This document shows positions 1 through 10,929 of a stretch of DNA of 64,000 nucleotides, piece after piece. Position numbers and translations under genes: made by a program. Positions within the stretch are counted from its first letter, which is position 1, and each line of letters starts with the position of its first letter. The notes beneath the pieces were generated by a model. The model searched no databases, was not told where the DNA came from, and saw nothing but the letters and a program-made list of their open reading frames with translations. The DNA comes from Anisodus tanguticus (Eukaryota > Streptophyta > Magnoliopsida > Solanales > Solanaceae), in contig CM067549.1 of NCBI GenBank assembly GCA_034509755.1, forward strand, positions 46,711,052 to 46,775,051, given 5' to 3'.

Positions 1-470
1 GAAGGAATAATCTACCAACAACTATATTATGACCATTTATCCGTACCATATAATATTGAAATATCAAAAGAATACGTGGAGTTAGAACCTAAGGAGAACA
101 CCCTAGGTGAAAGAATACGAGTTTTGAGAGCATATCGATGAGGAAATGCGAAGAATATCGATTACAACAAAAGATTAAAAAAGATAAGAAAATAGGACTA
201 AGAGAAATATGTGGATTCACTGAAAGAAGATTAATATTTGGATGTGATGATAATAAAAAAGAGAAGAAATATAGAAAACATAGAAAGTACAAGGATAAGT
301 ATGAAAGAAACTATAAGGATAGGAAATATAAAAAATATAAGAAAAGACCTTATTATAAGACATATAAAAAAAAGAGATTCGGGAGATATAGGAATAATCC
401 GGATACTAGGAATAAATTCGATACAAAAGAAAATTTAGGAGAAGGAGAAATGTAAATCCTATAGAAGCGA
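1..470 (+). pseudogene. Pararetrovirus coat-protein C-terminal region (broken)
   Basis: One frame is open from the window edge to a stop near 137. A second frame, 138-455, carries a very Lys/Arg/Tyr-rich stretch of about 105 residues with the segment CGFTERRLIFGCDD followed by dense KY/KR repeats. A basic tail directly before a CCHC knuckle is typical of the RNA-binding end of Caulimoviridae coat proteins. The frame change near 137 and the stop at 453-455 just before the knuckle break the protein. The N-terminal coat and movement domains would lie left of the window. Identification rests on position and composition rather than a strong motif. Confidence 0.6.
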
Positions 471-475
471 GACAA

Positions 476-605
476 GTCTAAAACTAAAGAAGAAAAAGTT
501 AAAGAATGTAAATGTTGGAATTGCAATGAGAAAGGACACTATGCAAATAAGTGCCCGAAGCTAAAGAAAACAGGAGTAAAATATATAAATACGAACAATT
601 TATAA
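476..605 (+). pseudogene. CCHC zinc knuckle of pararetrovirus coat protein
   Basis: The stretch at 513-554 reads CWNCNEKGHYANKC, a perfect C-X2-C-X4-H-X4-C zinc knuckle followed by PK. In Caulimoviridae this knuckle ends the coat protein and binds the packaged RNA. The frame closes with a stop near 603. It is separated from the basic region upstream by a stop, so the native protein cannot be made as one piece. Confidence 0.8.
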
Positions 606-1070
606 TGAGTTTACAAAGCAGATTAAAGAAGATAATAACAAATGGTATGATTACGAAGATTTTTATGTTAGTGAAACAGATGAAGAATCGAAGCGAGAAA
701 GAGTAAGTTATATCAACCGAAATCGAGATAGTGAAGATAGTTCGAATAAGATGAATACACTAGAAAGACAGAAAAGAGAGCTGATAAGAGAAAGAGAATA
801 CTGGATACAATGCGAAGAGTATACTAGATGAAAACTAATTGCAACTTCTGCAGTAAATGAAACAGGAAGTATGTACTACAATGATAGGTACAGAAAGATT
901 ACCAAAAGATTATCAGGAATAAGAGCAGCAATGAATAAAATACATTGGAAACAAATAGAAATTGCAAGACTAATAGAAGAGTCAATGAGAAATGAAGAGA
1001 CTAGGCAAGAAGTACAAGAATACAAACAGGATGTAGAACTCAACAGAAGATTAGATAATCCTGATTAAAA
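606..1070 (+). pseudogene. Charged coiled-coil-like spacer between knuckle and protease
   Basis: Open pieces here are rich in Glu, Arg and Lys. The clearest, 871-1066 (65 residues), has heptad-like spacing of I/L with many E/R/K and no Pro, so a coiled coil is likely. In the viral layout this is the spacer or N-terminal part of the pol ORF upstream of the protease. A TGA near 829 interrupts the frame. No catalytic motif is visible. Confidence 0.45.
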
Positions 1071-1089
1071 AGGTAGCAATACATATAGA

Positions 1090-1380
1090 AGCTCAAATAG
1101 AATACAAACCGAATAAAATGATAAAACAAAAAATATTTATTGACAGTGGAGCAGATATATGTCTAGCTAGAAAAGATGTGTTAGAATCTCACAGATGGAA
1201 AAGATCTAAAATACATAGAGCTAAGGTATCAGGATTTAATGAGCAATCTAAAGAATTAGATATAATAGCAGAAAACATGAGAATTGTATTAGGAAAACTA
1301 TTTTTAGAATACCAGTAGTATACCAATTAGACAATATGAAACAACAAGTTTTATTAGGAAATAACTTCCTAGATTAATTC
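1090..1380 (+). pseudogene. Pararetrovirus aspartic protease domain
   Basis: The frame opening at 1118 has the active-site motif IDSGADICLA (DSGA at 1142-1153), then a short beta-rich segment with VSGF, and stops at 1316-1318. Homologous-looking sequence (LLGNNFL) continues in another frame near 1345-1375, so a frameshift splits the domain. In the virus this retropepsin-type protease matures the polyprotein. The catalytic Asp is kept but the domain is interrupted. Confidence 0.75.
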
Positions 1381-1639
1381 AAAACCCAAGTGATTAATAG
1401 GAATACATCTTGTCTACAATCCCCCTGTAACAGATGGATTATATTAAAAAGAATATTACCAGTAAATACTATCAGATTATGTACGATTAAAATGGAAAGA
1501 AATAATAATTTAGAGCTTTTAAAAGAAAAGTATTTGGGGATGTTAAAAAGAAACTTCGGAGAAAATCCGATGCAGCTTTGGGAAAAAGAAAAAATATATG
1601 GGGAAATAAAACTGGATAGATCCAAGTGATTTAGTCGAA

Positions 1640-2932
1640 CAAAACCCATAAGATATAGCCCAACGGATCAAAAAGAATTTGAAATCCAGATTAAAGAACT
1701 ATTAGAAATGAAGGTAATAAGAGAGAGTAAGAGTCCTCATAGTAGCCCAGCCTTCTTAGTAAGGAAACATAATGAGCTAAAACGAGGAAAAGCCAGACTA
1801 GTAATTGATTATCGAGAATTGAATAAAAAGACTATTTTTGATGGATACTTTTTACCCTATAAAAGAAACCTCATTAACAGACTAGGAAATAAAAAATGGT
1901 TTAGCAAATTCGACTGTAAAAGTGGATTTTGGCAGATTAAATTGACTAATGAATCTAGAGCTTTGACAAAGATTCAAAGGCCCTCAAGGACACTATGAAT
2001 GGAATGTTTTACCAATGGGATTAAAAAATGCACCACAAATCTTTCAAAGAAGAATGGATCAAGTATTTAGAAAGCTTGCAGACTTCTGTATCATATATGT
2101 GGATGATATATTAGTTTATAGCAGCAGCTTAGAAGGTCATATTAAACATGTAGAGCAATTCATTGAAACGATTAACCAACACGGAATACTTTTATCAGAA
2201 AAGAAATCAGAGATATTCAAGAATACTATTGAATTCCTAGGCTACATTGTAGATAGCGAGGGAATACAATTGCAAGAACATGTTGTAACAAAGATTAAAA
2301 ACTTCAAGGAAAAATTAGAGAATAAAAGAGAAGTACAGCAGTTTCTTGGAGTGATCAATTATGCAGCAGATCATATAAAAGATCTACCATATTTGAGGAA
2401 ACCACTGCAAGATTTGATTAAAAAAGACGTAACTTTTGACTGGAAAGAAGAGCACACCCAGGCAATTAACAAGATTAAGGAAAAGGTAAGGTCATTACCA
2501 AAACACAGAGTACCAACAGATCAAGATCAATTAGAACTCTTTACAGATGCTAGTGATATAGGATGGGGAGCAGTCCCGATAGCATATGATAAAGAAGATG
2601 TTGATAAAGAAAAAATGTTAATTTGTGGATATGGAGGAGGAACATGGAAACCTAATGAAAAGAATTATCACATAAATGAAAAAGAATTATTGGCAGTAAA
2701 ATTTGGAATTAAAAGATTTCATTACCATTTACTACCAGTAAAATTCATTGTTAGAACAGATAATACTCAGGTGAAGGCGTTTATTACAAACAGAATAGAT
2801 CCTTTACCAGAATTGAATAAAAGAAGAAAATGGCAATCATTCTTCTGTTGTTATGATTTCATTGTTAAAAATATATCTGGAACTAAGAACGTTTTAGCCG
2901 ATTTTCTTAGCGTATATAACTATGTCGATTAA
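1640..2932 (+). pseudogene. Pararetrovirus reverse transcriptase and RNase H
   Basis: 1708-1998 holds the first RT motifs (ARLVIDYRELN, WFSKFDCKSGFWQI). After a break around 1980-2010 the frame 2015-2932 (305 residues) continues with GLKNAPQIFQRRMD, the catalytic YVDDILVYS (YVDD at 2096-2107), the thumb segment EFLGYIV, and RNase H from about 2530 (LFTDASDIGWGAV, NEKELLAV, VRTDNTQ). The motif order and spacing are those of Caulimoviridae pol. The catalytic residues of both domains are present. The frame break between the fingers and palm, and stops upstream, make it non-functional as it stands. No integrase follows, unlike LTR retrotransposons. Confidence 0.9.
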
Positions 2933-2937
2933 CAAAT

Positions 2938-3890
2938 GAATATTTCGAAGAATACATAGCCAAAGCGATGCAAGAGATTATCCGGACAAATGAAATAATG
3001 ATTATCAAATTACAGGAGAATACCCAGACTATCAACAAACTGGTAGAAGCCATACAAGATTTCTCAAAATTGAAGATCTTACCAAAGAACAACAAAAAAA
3101 AACCAACTACACTACCACCATTACAACAAAAAACCTTTGTACCATTCTCGTCTAAACTTGCAAAGATGCCATCACCATACCCTCAACATCGAAAATTGGT
3201 ATCTATGGCGTATAATCCTGAAGTATAGGCCTCGAAGTGATTATCGCTTATGAAAAAATCAATAAATTTTATGATTATAAGACTAACCCGATATTGTACG
3301 CGGTGCTAAACCGAGTAAATATCCAAGATTTATTTGAAGTGAAAAAGCGAATCCGAACATTGTGGAACGATTATTCACATACGGATTTATTGACAAGATT
3401 ATTACAGACGATAAAATGATTAACCTCACCAAGCTACCACAGATTATCACAAGATCAACAGAACTTATGATGGAGTCCTTTGGCAAAAGGATCTACAGAA
3501 TACAGATTTTAGATGCATCTACCGACTTAAAGGGTAAGCCAATTGTTATTTGTCAAATTTTCAAAACAGAAGGAACAAGACCATCGGCGGGGATGATAAA
3601 AACATAAATATGACAATTCCCTGTGCACTGGATGAGTACCAAAAGAGTATTTGGATTAATGACATTAAAAACAAGAATAGAGGACATGCTACGAAATCGG
3701 AAGGCATCCGTAATTGGATCTTCCAAAGGAGGAGATGTAGAAGAAATTATGACCCTTTACTATGACAATGACATCGAGGTAAAGGAGACTACCGAATTAA
3801 CCCTTCTATTAGACAAGATTACCAACCTAAAGCATACCCATGCCGAGGAGACTATCGAATATATAAAACCATGACCGAACAAAAACGACG
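2938..3890 (+). pseudogene. Last pararetrovirus ORF, fragmented (transactivator-like by position)
   Basis: A 5' piece, 2968-3225, encodes a coiled-coil-like N-terminus (repeated I/L/N spacing) followed by a Lys/Pro-rich segment. Further pieces lie in shifting frames at 3237-3419, 3362-3607 and 3550-3874. The position after RNase H and before the intergenic region matches the transactivator/inclusion-body ORF of several Caulimoviridae genera. I see no motif that proves the function, and at least three frame changes or stops break it. Confidence 0.45.
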
Positions 3891-3989
3891 ACCGGTGATT
3901 TAAACAGAGACGGCATCAACGTCTCATCGTCAATATTAAAAAAGAACGAGTCCCGATCCTTTTGAATAAGGAGGGAAAATAGATTATTT

Positions 3990-4440
3990 TTTTGCAGGTA
4001 CAATGTAAACCCTGGCGAAAAAGGCCTTATGGCCTGAAAAGATTATGGCTTAACAGCCCAAAAGATTATTAAAGGTATCATTTAGATTTATCTATTTGAA
4101 AACCTAAAAGAGGCTTATGGCCCAAACCAGATTATGGCCCAACGTAGTGTTTTATACTACGGTAAAGCCCAAAAAGATTATCATGACAGGGAGCATGTAG
4201 TTTACTACTTGTAACCCAAGAAAAAGAGGTCCTCAGGACCCAAAGAGATTATGGCCTTATGGCCCAAAGATTATGGTCTCACGACCCAAAACTGATTAAA
4301 CACTGTTAACTCAGAAAAGAGGTCATAACAGACCCAAAAGAATATGGCCCAATGTAGTGTTTCATACTACAGAAAGCCCAAATAAAAGAGGCCTTAGTGT
4401 CCAAACATGATTATGGCCTTACGGCCCAAAAGATAATTAC
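3990..4440 (+). repeat. Degenerate repeats of GATTATGGCC / GGCCCAAA units in the viral intergenic region
   Basis: The tract contains many copies of GATTATGGCC, TTATGGCCCAAA and AGCCCAAA. A longer unit of about 40 bases, beginning TATGGCCCAA and containing GTAGTGTTTTATACTAC, occurs near 4134 and again, diverged, near 4344, so a ~210 bp block appears duplicated. Many units contain the small palindrome GGCCTTATGGCC. No coding frame is supported. Confidence 0.7.
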
Positions 4441-4935
4441 AATTGAATATCACGGAGTATCCCCAACAGATATTTCCAAAAGATTACCAACCGGACAGCT
4501 GGAAAGTACTGAACAGAACAGCAGCCCGACAGGAAAATGACATTTCTCACAGAAAGTCATGAAGATTATGACAGCTTGAACAAATAGCCGGATAACACCA
4601 AAGGCAGAATGAACAGCTGACAGAATAACCGAATACTGACAAAACAGCTTTACGGAAAGTAACAGACAGGCACTGTTGCCTTTACGACTTTTTGAAAAGC
4701 AAAAGACTAAACGACAAAACAACTTTACGGAAAGGAGCAGACAAGGCACTGTGGACACTGTAGCCTTTATGACTTTTGTAAAAGTATTTTGTCTGATTAC
4801 TGTTAGATTACTGTTTACTTTACGACTTTTGAAAAAGTAATACTGTTTACTTTTAAAAAGCGATGAATAGTGAATAACCGAGGTTATCTATATAAGGAGC
4901 CTCTTGTAAAGACGAAGGATCATTCGAAAAAATTC
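4441..4935 (+). promoter_or_regulatory. Probable pararetrovirus promoter with TATA box
   Basis: CTATATAAGG at 4888-4897 is a strong TATA box, in a setting resembling the 35S-type promoters of this family. Upstream, a ~70 bp sequence containing CTTTACGGAAAG and AGGCACTGT is present twice (about 4645-4680 and 4725-4755), with the motif TTTACGACTTTT recurring near 4680, 4765 and 4815. Such duplications upstream of a TATA box suggest promoter repeats. Promoter activity is inferred, not shown. Confidence 0.55.
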
Positions 4936-5619
4936 AGCATTCGAAAAATTCGGGATTCATACAAATTCTCTCTATGTTCAGCTAAAGCACCCTTTAGTCT
5001 ATAATCCAAAAGTCATCCAAGAACATCATAAGATTAATCGAATATCATCCAAGAACACCTTAAGATTAATCTTATATCAACCAAGAGTAGCATAAGAACA
5101 TAGATTAAATACTTTGAAAACTTATGATTAGAACCATATTGGTAGAAGTACAACACCGGCAGGAAGACGATCAGAGGATACCCGTAACTGGCTCCCAAGC
5201 TCCCAGGCGAAAGAGTACCCGCGGCGGAAGGCAAAGGGGAAATACAGGCCAAAGGAGGGTAGATACTACTTCGGTGATCTGATCATCTGCTGAAAGGTAT
5301 GTGCTTAAACTATGTGTTTCTAATTATAATTTTGATAAGTATATTATCTTGTTGTTATGCTGCTTAGACGTTGATATTAGATTATGATTAAACTGTTCCG
5401 ACGATTGATAGAGATTATACTATTGATGTTTGAATGTTTGATAAGGATTATAGACTTGATTATAAAAAATGAAAGTGAACTTAAGATTACCACCCAGATT
5501 ATTACATGCTTATTATTTGATTAACTCGGAAAAAAGTTTGATTAAACAGATTACCGTCTATGTTCTAGCCTTTAGGGGTATAAAGATGAAGAAAAGATCC
5601 GTCGTACAGCCCGTATACG
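4936..5619. other. Probable pararetrovirus leader, then unassigned sequence up to the copia junction
   Basis: About 4936-5290 is probably the transcribed leader downstream of the TATA box. From 5290 the base composition becomes AT-rich and I recognise nothing. A frame open from 5469 runs straight into the truncated copia protease at 5620 in a different reading frame and looks accidental. No LTR, gag or target duplication is visible at the junction. Confidence 0.4.
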
Positions 5620-7300
5620 AATTGATACATGGACACTGGCGCCACTTCTCATATGACGTCCGCACAAGGTACTCTCTCGTCTTATTTCAATTTGAGCGAA
5701 AATCATGGCATTATTATTGGGAATGGCAACTCAATTCCAATTTGTTGTTACGGTCATACAAATTTGTCTCCCCCACATCCACCTCTAGTCTTAAAAAATG
5801 TTCTTCATTCCCCTAACTTAATTAAAAAGTTGGTGTATGTCCGTAAATTCACCACTGATAATTGGGTTTCTGTTAATTTTAATACTTTTGGGTTTCATGT
5901 GAAGGATTTCAAGACGGGGATACGTCTAAGAAGATGCAATAGTAGGTGAGAGCTTTATCCAATAACCACCACCACCACCATCTCCACGATTCAAGACGCA
6001 CCCTCTACCTTTGCCGCTCTTGCTCCTTCCTTGGGGCATGCATGTTTGAGTCATCCGGGGTCGTCTTTTCTTTCTTCTTTTCATACAAATAATTTTATTG
6101 ATTGTAAGGGTACGCGTAGTACCCCACTTTGTCCTTCTTGTCCATTAGGGAAACATATTAGATTACCATTTGTAGCCTCTACTTGTCGTATATTTATGCC
6201 TTTTGATATTATTCATAGTGATTTATGGACATCTCCCGTTTTAAGTTCTTTGAGCCATCGTTATTATGTTTTATTCTTGGATGATTATTCAAATTTTTTG
6301 TGGACCTTTCCGTTATCCAAAAAATCTCAAGTTTTTTCTATCTTCTTAAAATTTAGAGCATTCATTCGTACCTAATTTGAACAGAAATTAAAAATATTCA
6401 ATGTGATAATGGTAGAGAATATGATAATGGGGCATTTCGAGGGTCTTGTGAAAATCATGGAATCTCTTTTTGATTTTCGTGTCCACATACATCCTCACAA
6501 AATGGAAAGGATGAAAGAAAAATTCGTACCATTAATAATATTATCCGCACCTTGTTAGCCCATGCTTCACTGCCTCCTTCTTTGGCATCATGCATTACAA
6601 ATGGCTACATATCTGCTTAACATCCTCCTTAACAAATGCTTAGCATATCAATCCCCACTTAAAATTCTTTACTCTAAAGATCCGTCGTATTCTCATCTTA
6701 GAGTCTTTGGATGTTTATGCTATCCCCTTTTTCCATGTACTACAATTAACAAACTATAAGCCCGTTCTACCGCTTGTGTATTTTTGGGTTATCTGTCTAA
6801 TCATCGTGGTTATAAAAGTTTTAATTTATCCGCTAACAAAATCATAATTAGTCGCAATGTTATTTTTCATGAAACCCAATTTATGTTTGCTAAATTGTGT
6901 AGTTTCGCGCCTAGTCCATATCATTTTTTGGATGATGTCTTACCATATATTATCCACCATCTATCCGACATATACCGTGACCCAGATCCGCCAGCAGGCC
7001 CACGGATTTTTGTTCCAACATCGACTCAACCAGCAGGCCCATTGCCTGCTGACCCAACTAGTCTCGACCTTAGTCCCGGTTCTCGGCCCAATCCTTATAT
7101 CGGTAATGATCCAGGGGCACGGCCCACTTCACGTACTGATGCATATTCTATTTCTCGATCAGTTATTGGGCCAGCAGGCCCACTTCCTGTTGGCCAGTCC
7201 ACTGCCAACCCGTTAATCACTCAAATCCCGTCCAATTCCACATCGAGTCAAGGGCCAGTTACTCGCAGCCAACGGGGTATTATTAAACCAAAGTGACATA
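5620..7300 (+). pseudogene. Copia copy 1 protease, GAG-pre-integrase and integrase (broken)
   Basis: The protease motif MDTGATSHMTS lies at 5629-5661 (DTGA at 5632-5643). GAG-pre-integrase features follow (HACLSHPGS, CPSCPLGKHIRLPF) and then the integrase core (MPFDIIHSDLWTSPV, DDYSNFLWTFPL, SSQNGK-like in a shifted frame, and LRVFGCLCYPLFP). After 6950 the sequence becomes a Pro/Ala/Ser-rich linker ending with GPVTRSQRGI, the usual boundary before RT. Stops or frame changes occur near 5947, 6373, 6470 and 6758. Confidence 0.85.
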
Positions 7301-7309
7301 TTAATCTTA

Positions 7310-8840
7310 ATTCTAATGTCACTAAATCTCCCGTACCACATAACCCAGTGTCTTCCCTTAGTGACCCAAATTGGAAATTAGCAATGGATGACGAATATAA
7401 TGCTCTTATTGACAATAAGACGTGGGAGTTGGTGCCCCATCCACCTGGTGTTAATATTATTCGATCTATGTAGATTTTTACTCATAAAGAAAATTCTGAT
7501 GGTTCTTTTTAGAGGCATAAGGCCCGTCTTGTAGGTGATGGTAAAACACAATAGGTTGGCGTGGATTGTGGAGAGACGTTTAGTCCGGTGGTCAAACCGG
7601 CAACCATTCGCACTGTGCTAAGTCTCGCTCTCTCGAAAGCATGGCCCATTCATCAGTTGGATGTGAAAAATGCTTTCTTACACGGTGATCTTAAGGAGAC
7701 AGTCTACATGCATCAACCCTTGGGATTTAGGGACTCCAATTATCCTCATCATGTCTGTTTACTGAAAAAGTCCTTATATGGGATTAAGCAGGCCCCACAG
7801 GCTTGGTATAAGAGGTTTGCAGATTGTGTCTACTATTGGATTTTCTCACAAAGGTCTGATCACTCTCTGTTCATCTATCGCCGTGGTACTTCTATAGCAT
7901 ACATTCTATTATATGTGGATGATATTATTTTGACTGCCTCTTTGGATAATCTGCGCAAGTCTATCATGACCCTTCTGAGTTCAGAATTTGCCATGAAAGA
8001 CTTAGGACTATTGAGTTATTTTTTGGGTATAACTGTAACACGACATGCATGCGCTCTATTTTTATCACAGAAGAAGTATGCAACTGAGATTATTGAGAGA
8101 GCTGGAATGTCCTCGTGTAAATCCTCTTCTACTCTAGTGGATACCAAATCGAAACCATATGAGGATCCCACCCATTATCGTAGTCTTGCAGGGGCTCTTC
8201 AGTGACTGACTTTTACGAGACCAGATATTACTTATGCAGTACAACAAGTGTGTTCATTTATGCATGATCCGCGGATTGAGCACATGCATGCGCTCAAACG
8301 CATTATACGATATATACAGGGCACACTTGATTGTGGGTTACATTTATATTTGTCCTCCATCTCTACCCTTGTGTCATATACAGATGCTGATTGGGGTGGT
8401 TGTCCAGACACCAAACGTTCGACATCTGGTTATTTTATGTTCCTTGGGGACAACTTGGTCTCTTGGTCGGCAAAACGCCATGCTACTTTATCACGATCCA
8501 GTGCGGAGACCGAGTATCGAGGGGTAGCCAATGTGGTGTCTGAGTCATGTTGGCTACGTAATCTTCTCCTAGAGCTACATTTTCATATTCAAAGCTACAT
8601 TGGTCTACTGTGATAATGTGAGTGCAGTCTATCTTTCTGGAAATCCTGTCCAACATTAGCGCGCTAAACATATCGAGATGGACATACACTTTGTTCGAGA
8701 AAAGGTAGCTCGTGGACAAGTACGCGTCCTCCATGTCCCTTCAAGATACCGGATTGCAGACATTTTTACTAAGGGTCTTCTCTTGGTTCTATTTGAAGAT
8801 TTTAAGGACAATCTCAGCATACGACAACCGTCCGCTATGA
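7310..8840 (+). pseudogene. Copia copy 1 reverse transcriptase and RNase H (broken)
   Basis: RT motifs in order are EYNALIDNKTWELV, GETFSPVVKPATIRTV, QLDVKNAFLHGDLKE, KKSLYGIKQAPQAWY and LLYVDDIIL (YVDD at 7912-7923). RNase H carries YTDADWGG and SAETEYRG. Premature stops include TAG at 7471-7473 (Trp expected), TAG at 7510-7512 and TAG at 7552-7554 (Gln expected). Further breaks lie near 8203 and 8610. The catalytic YVDD is intact but translation could not reach it. Confidence 0.9.
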
Positions 8841-8849
8841 CTGCGGGGG

Positions 8850-9112
8850 TGTAAAAATAGTATGCCCGTGATATACACAGTATACACTTTCCATAGTTGT
8901 ATACCGTGTATATCACGGTATCCGAGAGAATCCGACTTACCATAATTGTAATCAAATTTAGTGTACAAACTTACCATAGTTGTAAAACACTTGTACAAGT
9001 ATAATTATGATATTAGTAGTATAGTAAAAATAGATTTTTCCATATTTGGAAATTGTAAATTGTATATATACATATTCATTAATGAAAATAATCAAGGTAT
9101 TATATTCTTTCA
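8850..9112 (+). repeat. 3' LTR of copia copy 1
   Basis: The LTR starts TGTAAAAATAG directly after the polypurine-like tract GACTGCGGGGG and ends ATTCTTTCA, the same 3' end as the LTRs of copies 2-4. Length is 263 bp. A perfect 13 bp inverted repeat (8866-8878 and 8906-8918, arms CCGTGATATACAC and its complement) lies near the 5' end. A TATA-like TTGTATATATACAT lies near the 3' end. No second LTR is present, so no target duplication can be tested. Confidence 0.85.
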
Positions 9113-10499
9113 TAGAGAAATAGAAGCATCATGTCCGCACCGCAATTATTGAACAATAGACACAAAAAAAGTGCCCAGAAAAAAAACTTGCATCACCGTA
9201 GCAAAGCTTGAGGCACTTCTAGGTTAAAAAAACTGCTTCCAAACACTAAACGAATAGTTCTTACAAACAATTTCCATGGTGAACATATCCCAATTCCCAA
9301 CTAAATTGGGAAGTCCATAGATCCCTTTTTCGTAAGACGCCTTATGCGGCTTGTTACACTAAAAATACTTTAGGAATGTTTTCATAAAAGATCAAAGTTA
9401 AAAAAATTATGAAGGAACTGTAATTTTTTTAATTATTTTTTAATCACCACAAAGGCAATAAAAAAAAATGGATCGACCATGGCTGTAAACCAATTCATGG
9501 TACACCTTTTGTCTTTGCTAAAATAAAAAAAAAACAGAGGAATATGTATAGACATCAATTAAGAAGACACCGCCTTAGAGTAACAAATAGCATCACATTA
9601 AAAAAAAGACACTGGCGTAGAAAATCAATTAGCATCGGCGGAAAACTTTTCTTTGAAAAAATGCAGAACATACGATAATGAAACTGACTAGAAAACAAAT
9701 AGAAACCTATGCTCTGATGCCAATGAAGGAAAATTATTACAATCCATAAGAACATATAGTTCTACCAAGATCTATATATTTGTTTCACTAGTCGACAGTT
9801 TAATCACGAACTATACCGTAAAGTTCACAGTCTAAGTCGTACTTGAATTACAAAGAAGAATATTGCTCCATGAACAATACAAGAATCTTCCACAGAAGTT
9901 CTTCACATAGAAAAAGAGAGTATTTTGTTTTTTTGTGCGTTAGAGGAAAAAAAAACATTTATTTCTTCATCAGAAATGTGGTTATATTCTTTTAATCCTG
10001 AAAGGGTACAACTGTTTAAGTAACAGTAGTGTCTTTTCCTTTTATTTATTAAATAATAATATAATAAATATATTACACATATATATATATATTTATTTAT
10101 TTGGATATGAATTCGAATTGACCCATGTGGATGATCCAAATCCAATTTCCAACCGTTATAGTAAAAAGAAAATCAGAGCATTACGTATTTAAACATGGAA
10201 ATAGCAGATGATTAACATATCACGCTCCCAAGTAAGTCGTAATCCTCTAAATCTAGAGTGGTAAGTAACATATCACAGATAACTACAATTTTCTGCTCAA
10301 TTTCTTCAATTTACATGTTTTAGTCTTTTACCATTCAAATATGTTGTAGTACATTATATTGCCCGTTAGCTTATATGTATTCCTTATCTCAGTCGTTTCT
10401 TGCTCTTTAATTACGTATGAACGATTTGCACATAGTTTTACATGCAAAGCTCTAGAAGAGACAATTATTTTTCAAAAACGGTAGAAGAGTATTAATATC
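9113..10499. other. AT-rich intergenic sequence, no gene seen
   Basis: I find no coding frame with recognisable protein features. The tract holds homopolymer A/T runs, a short (AT)n/(ATTT)n stretch near 10075-10105, and no clear element ends. Confidence 0.5.
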
Positions 10500-10636
10500 T
10501 CTCGGGAGTCTTTCTCATTAATACAAACTATATATAGGGTATACAATGTGAAATCCTTAAACAATAGAGATCATATATTTACCATAATTACATAAGATTA
10601 AATATGGCTAAATAATATTGTACACATTCTAATACA
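10500..10636 (-). repeat. 3' LTR (reverse) of the minus-strand copia remnant
   Basis: Read on the minus strand it begins TGTATTAGAATGTG at 10636, right after the G-rich polypurine tract, and includes CCATATTTAATC and a TATA-like CCTATATATAG near 10535. The lower boundary is a guess. About 100 bp match 12816-12914 closely. Confidence 0.65.
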
Positions 10637-10929
10637 ACCCCTCAGTCTGAGCGGGAGGAGGCCGGACGCTAAGACTGAATCTGAAGTCAAGAAATAGCTG
10701 TCTAGGAAGGCCTTTTGTGAATATATCCGCATATTGATAAGAGGAGGGCACATGCAATACCTTGATATGACCGAGTGCAACCTTCTCACGAACAAAGTGA
10801 ATGTCCATCTCAATATGTTTGGTTCGTTGATGCTGAACCGATTATGAGATAGATAGCAGATATGTTATCACAATAAACCAAAGACGCCTTACGCAACGGA
10901 CACCGAAGCTTTAAAAGAAGGTTTCGGAG

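Larger units (their letters stand above)
1..5300 (+). mobile_element. Endogenous pararetrovirus remnant (Caulimoviridae)
   Basis: The order seen is coat-protein tail, CCHC zinc knuckle, DSGA aspartic protease, YVDD reverse transcriptase, RNase H, a further small ORF, a long non-coding region and a TATA box. No integrase and no LTRs are visible. This is the layout of plant pararetroviruses (Caulimoviridae). The CCHC sequence and the separate last ORF fit the solendovirus/petuvirus-like copies known in Solanaceae genomes, but genus is an inference. Stops and frameshifts occur in every coding section, so it is a decayed copy. It runs off the left edge. The right limit is uncertain, because nothing diagnostic is seen between about 5300 and the copia sequence at 5620. 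Confidence 0.85.
5620..9112 (+). mobile_element. Ty1/copia retrotransposon copy 1, 5'-truncated
   Basis: Homology to copies 2-4 begins at the protease motif (about 5620) and continues through GAG-pre-integrase, integrase, RT, RNase H, polypurine tract and a 3' LTR. The 5' LTR, primer-binding site and gag are missing. The pol order (integrase before RT) defines Ty1/copia. RT and gag motifs in the sister copies resemble the Ale/Retrofit lineage, which is an inference. Many in-frame stops show it is dead. Confidence 0.9.

Noticed and set aside
4450..4758. 102-codon minus-strand frame in the pararetrovirus promoter region
   Set aside because: It is produced by the duplicated CTTTACGGAAAG block, giving a repeated Leu-Leu-Ser-Val-Lys-Leu-Phe peptide, and has no family resemblance.
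5469..5816. 115-codon frame crossing the virus-copia junction
   Set aside because: In the copia part it is out of the protease frame, so it is not a real fusion protein.
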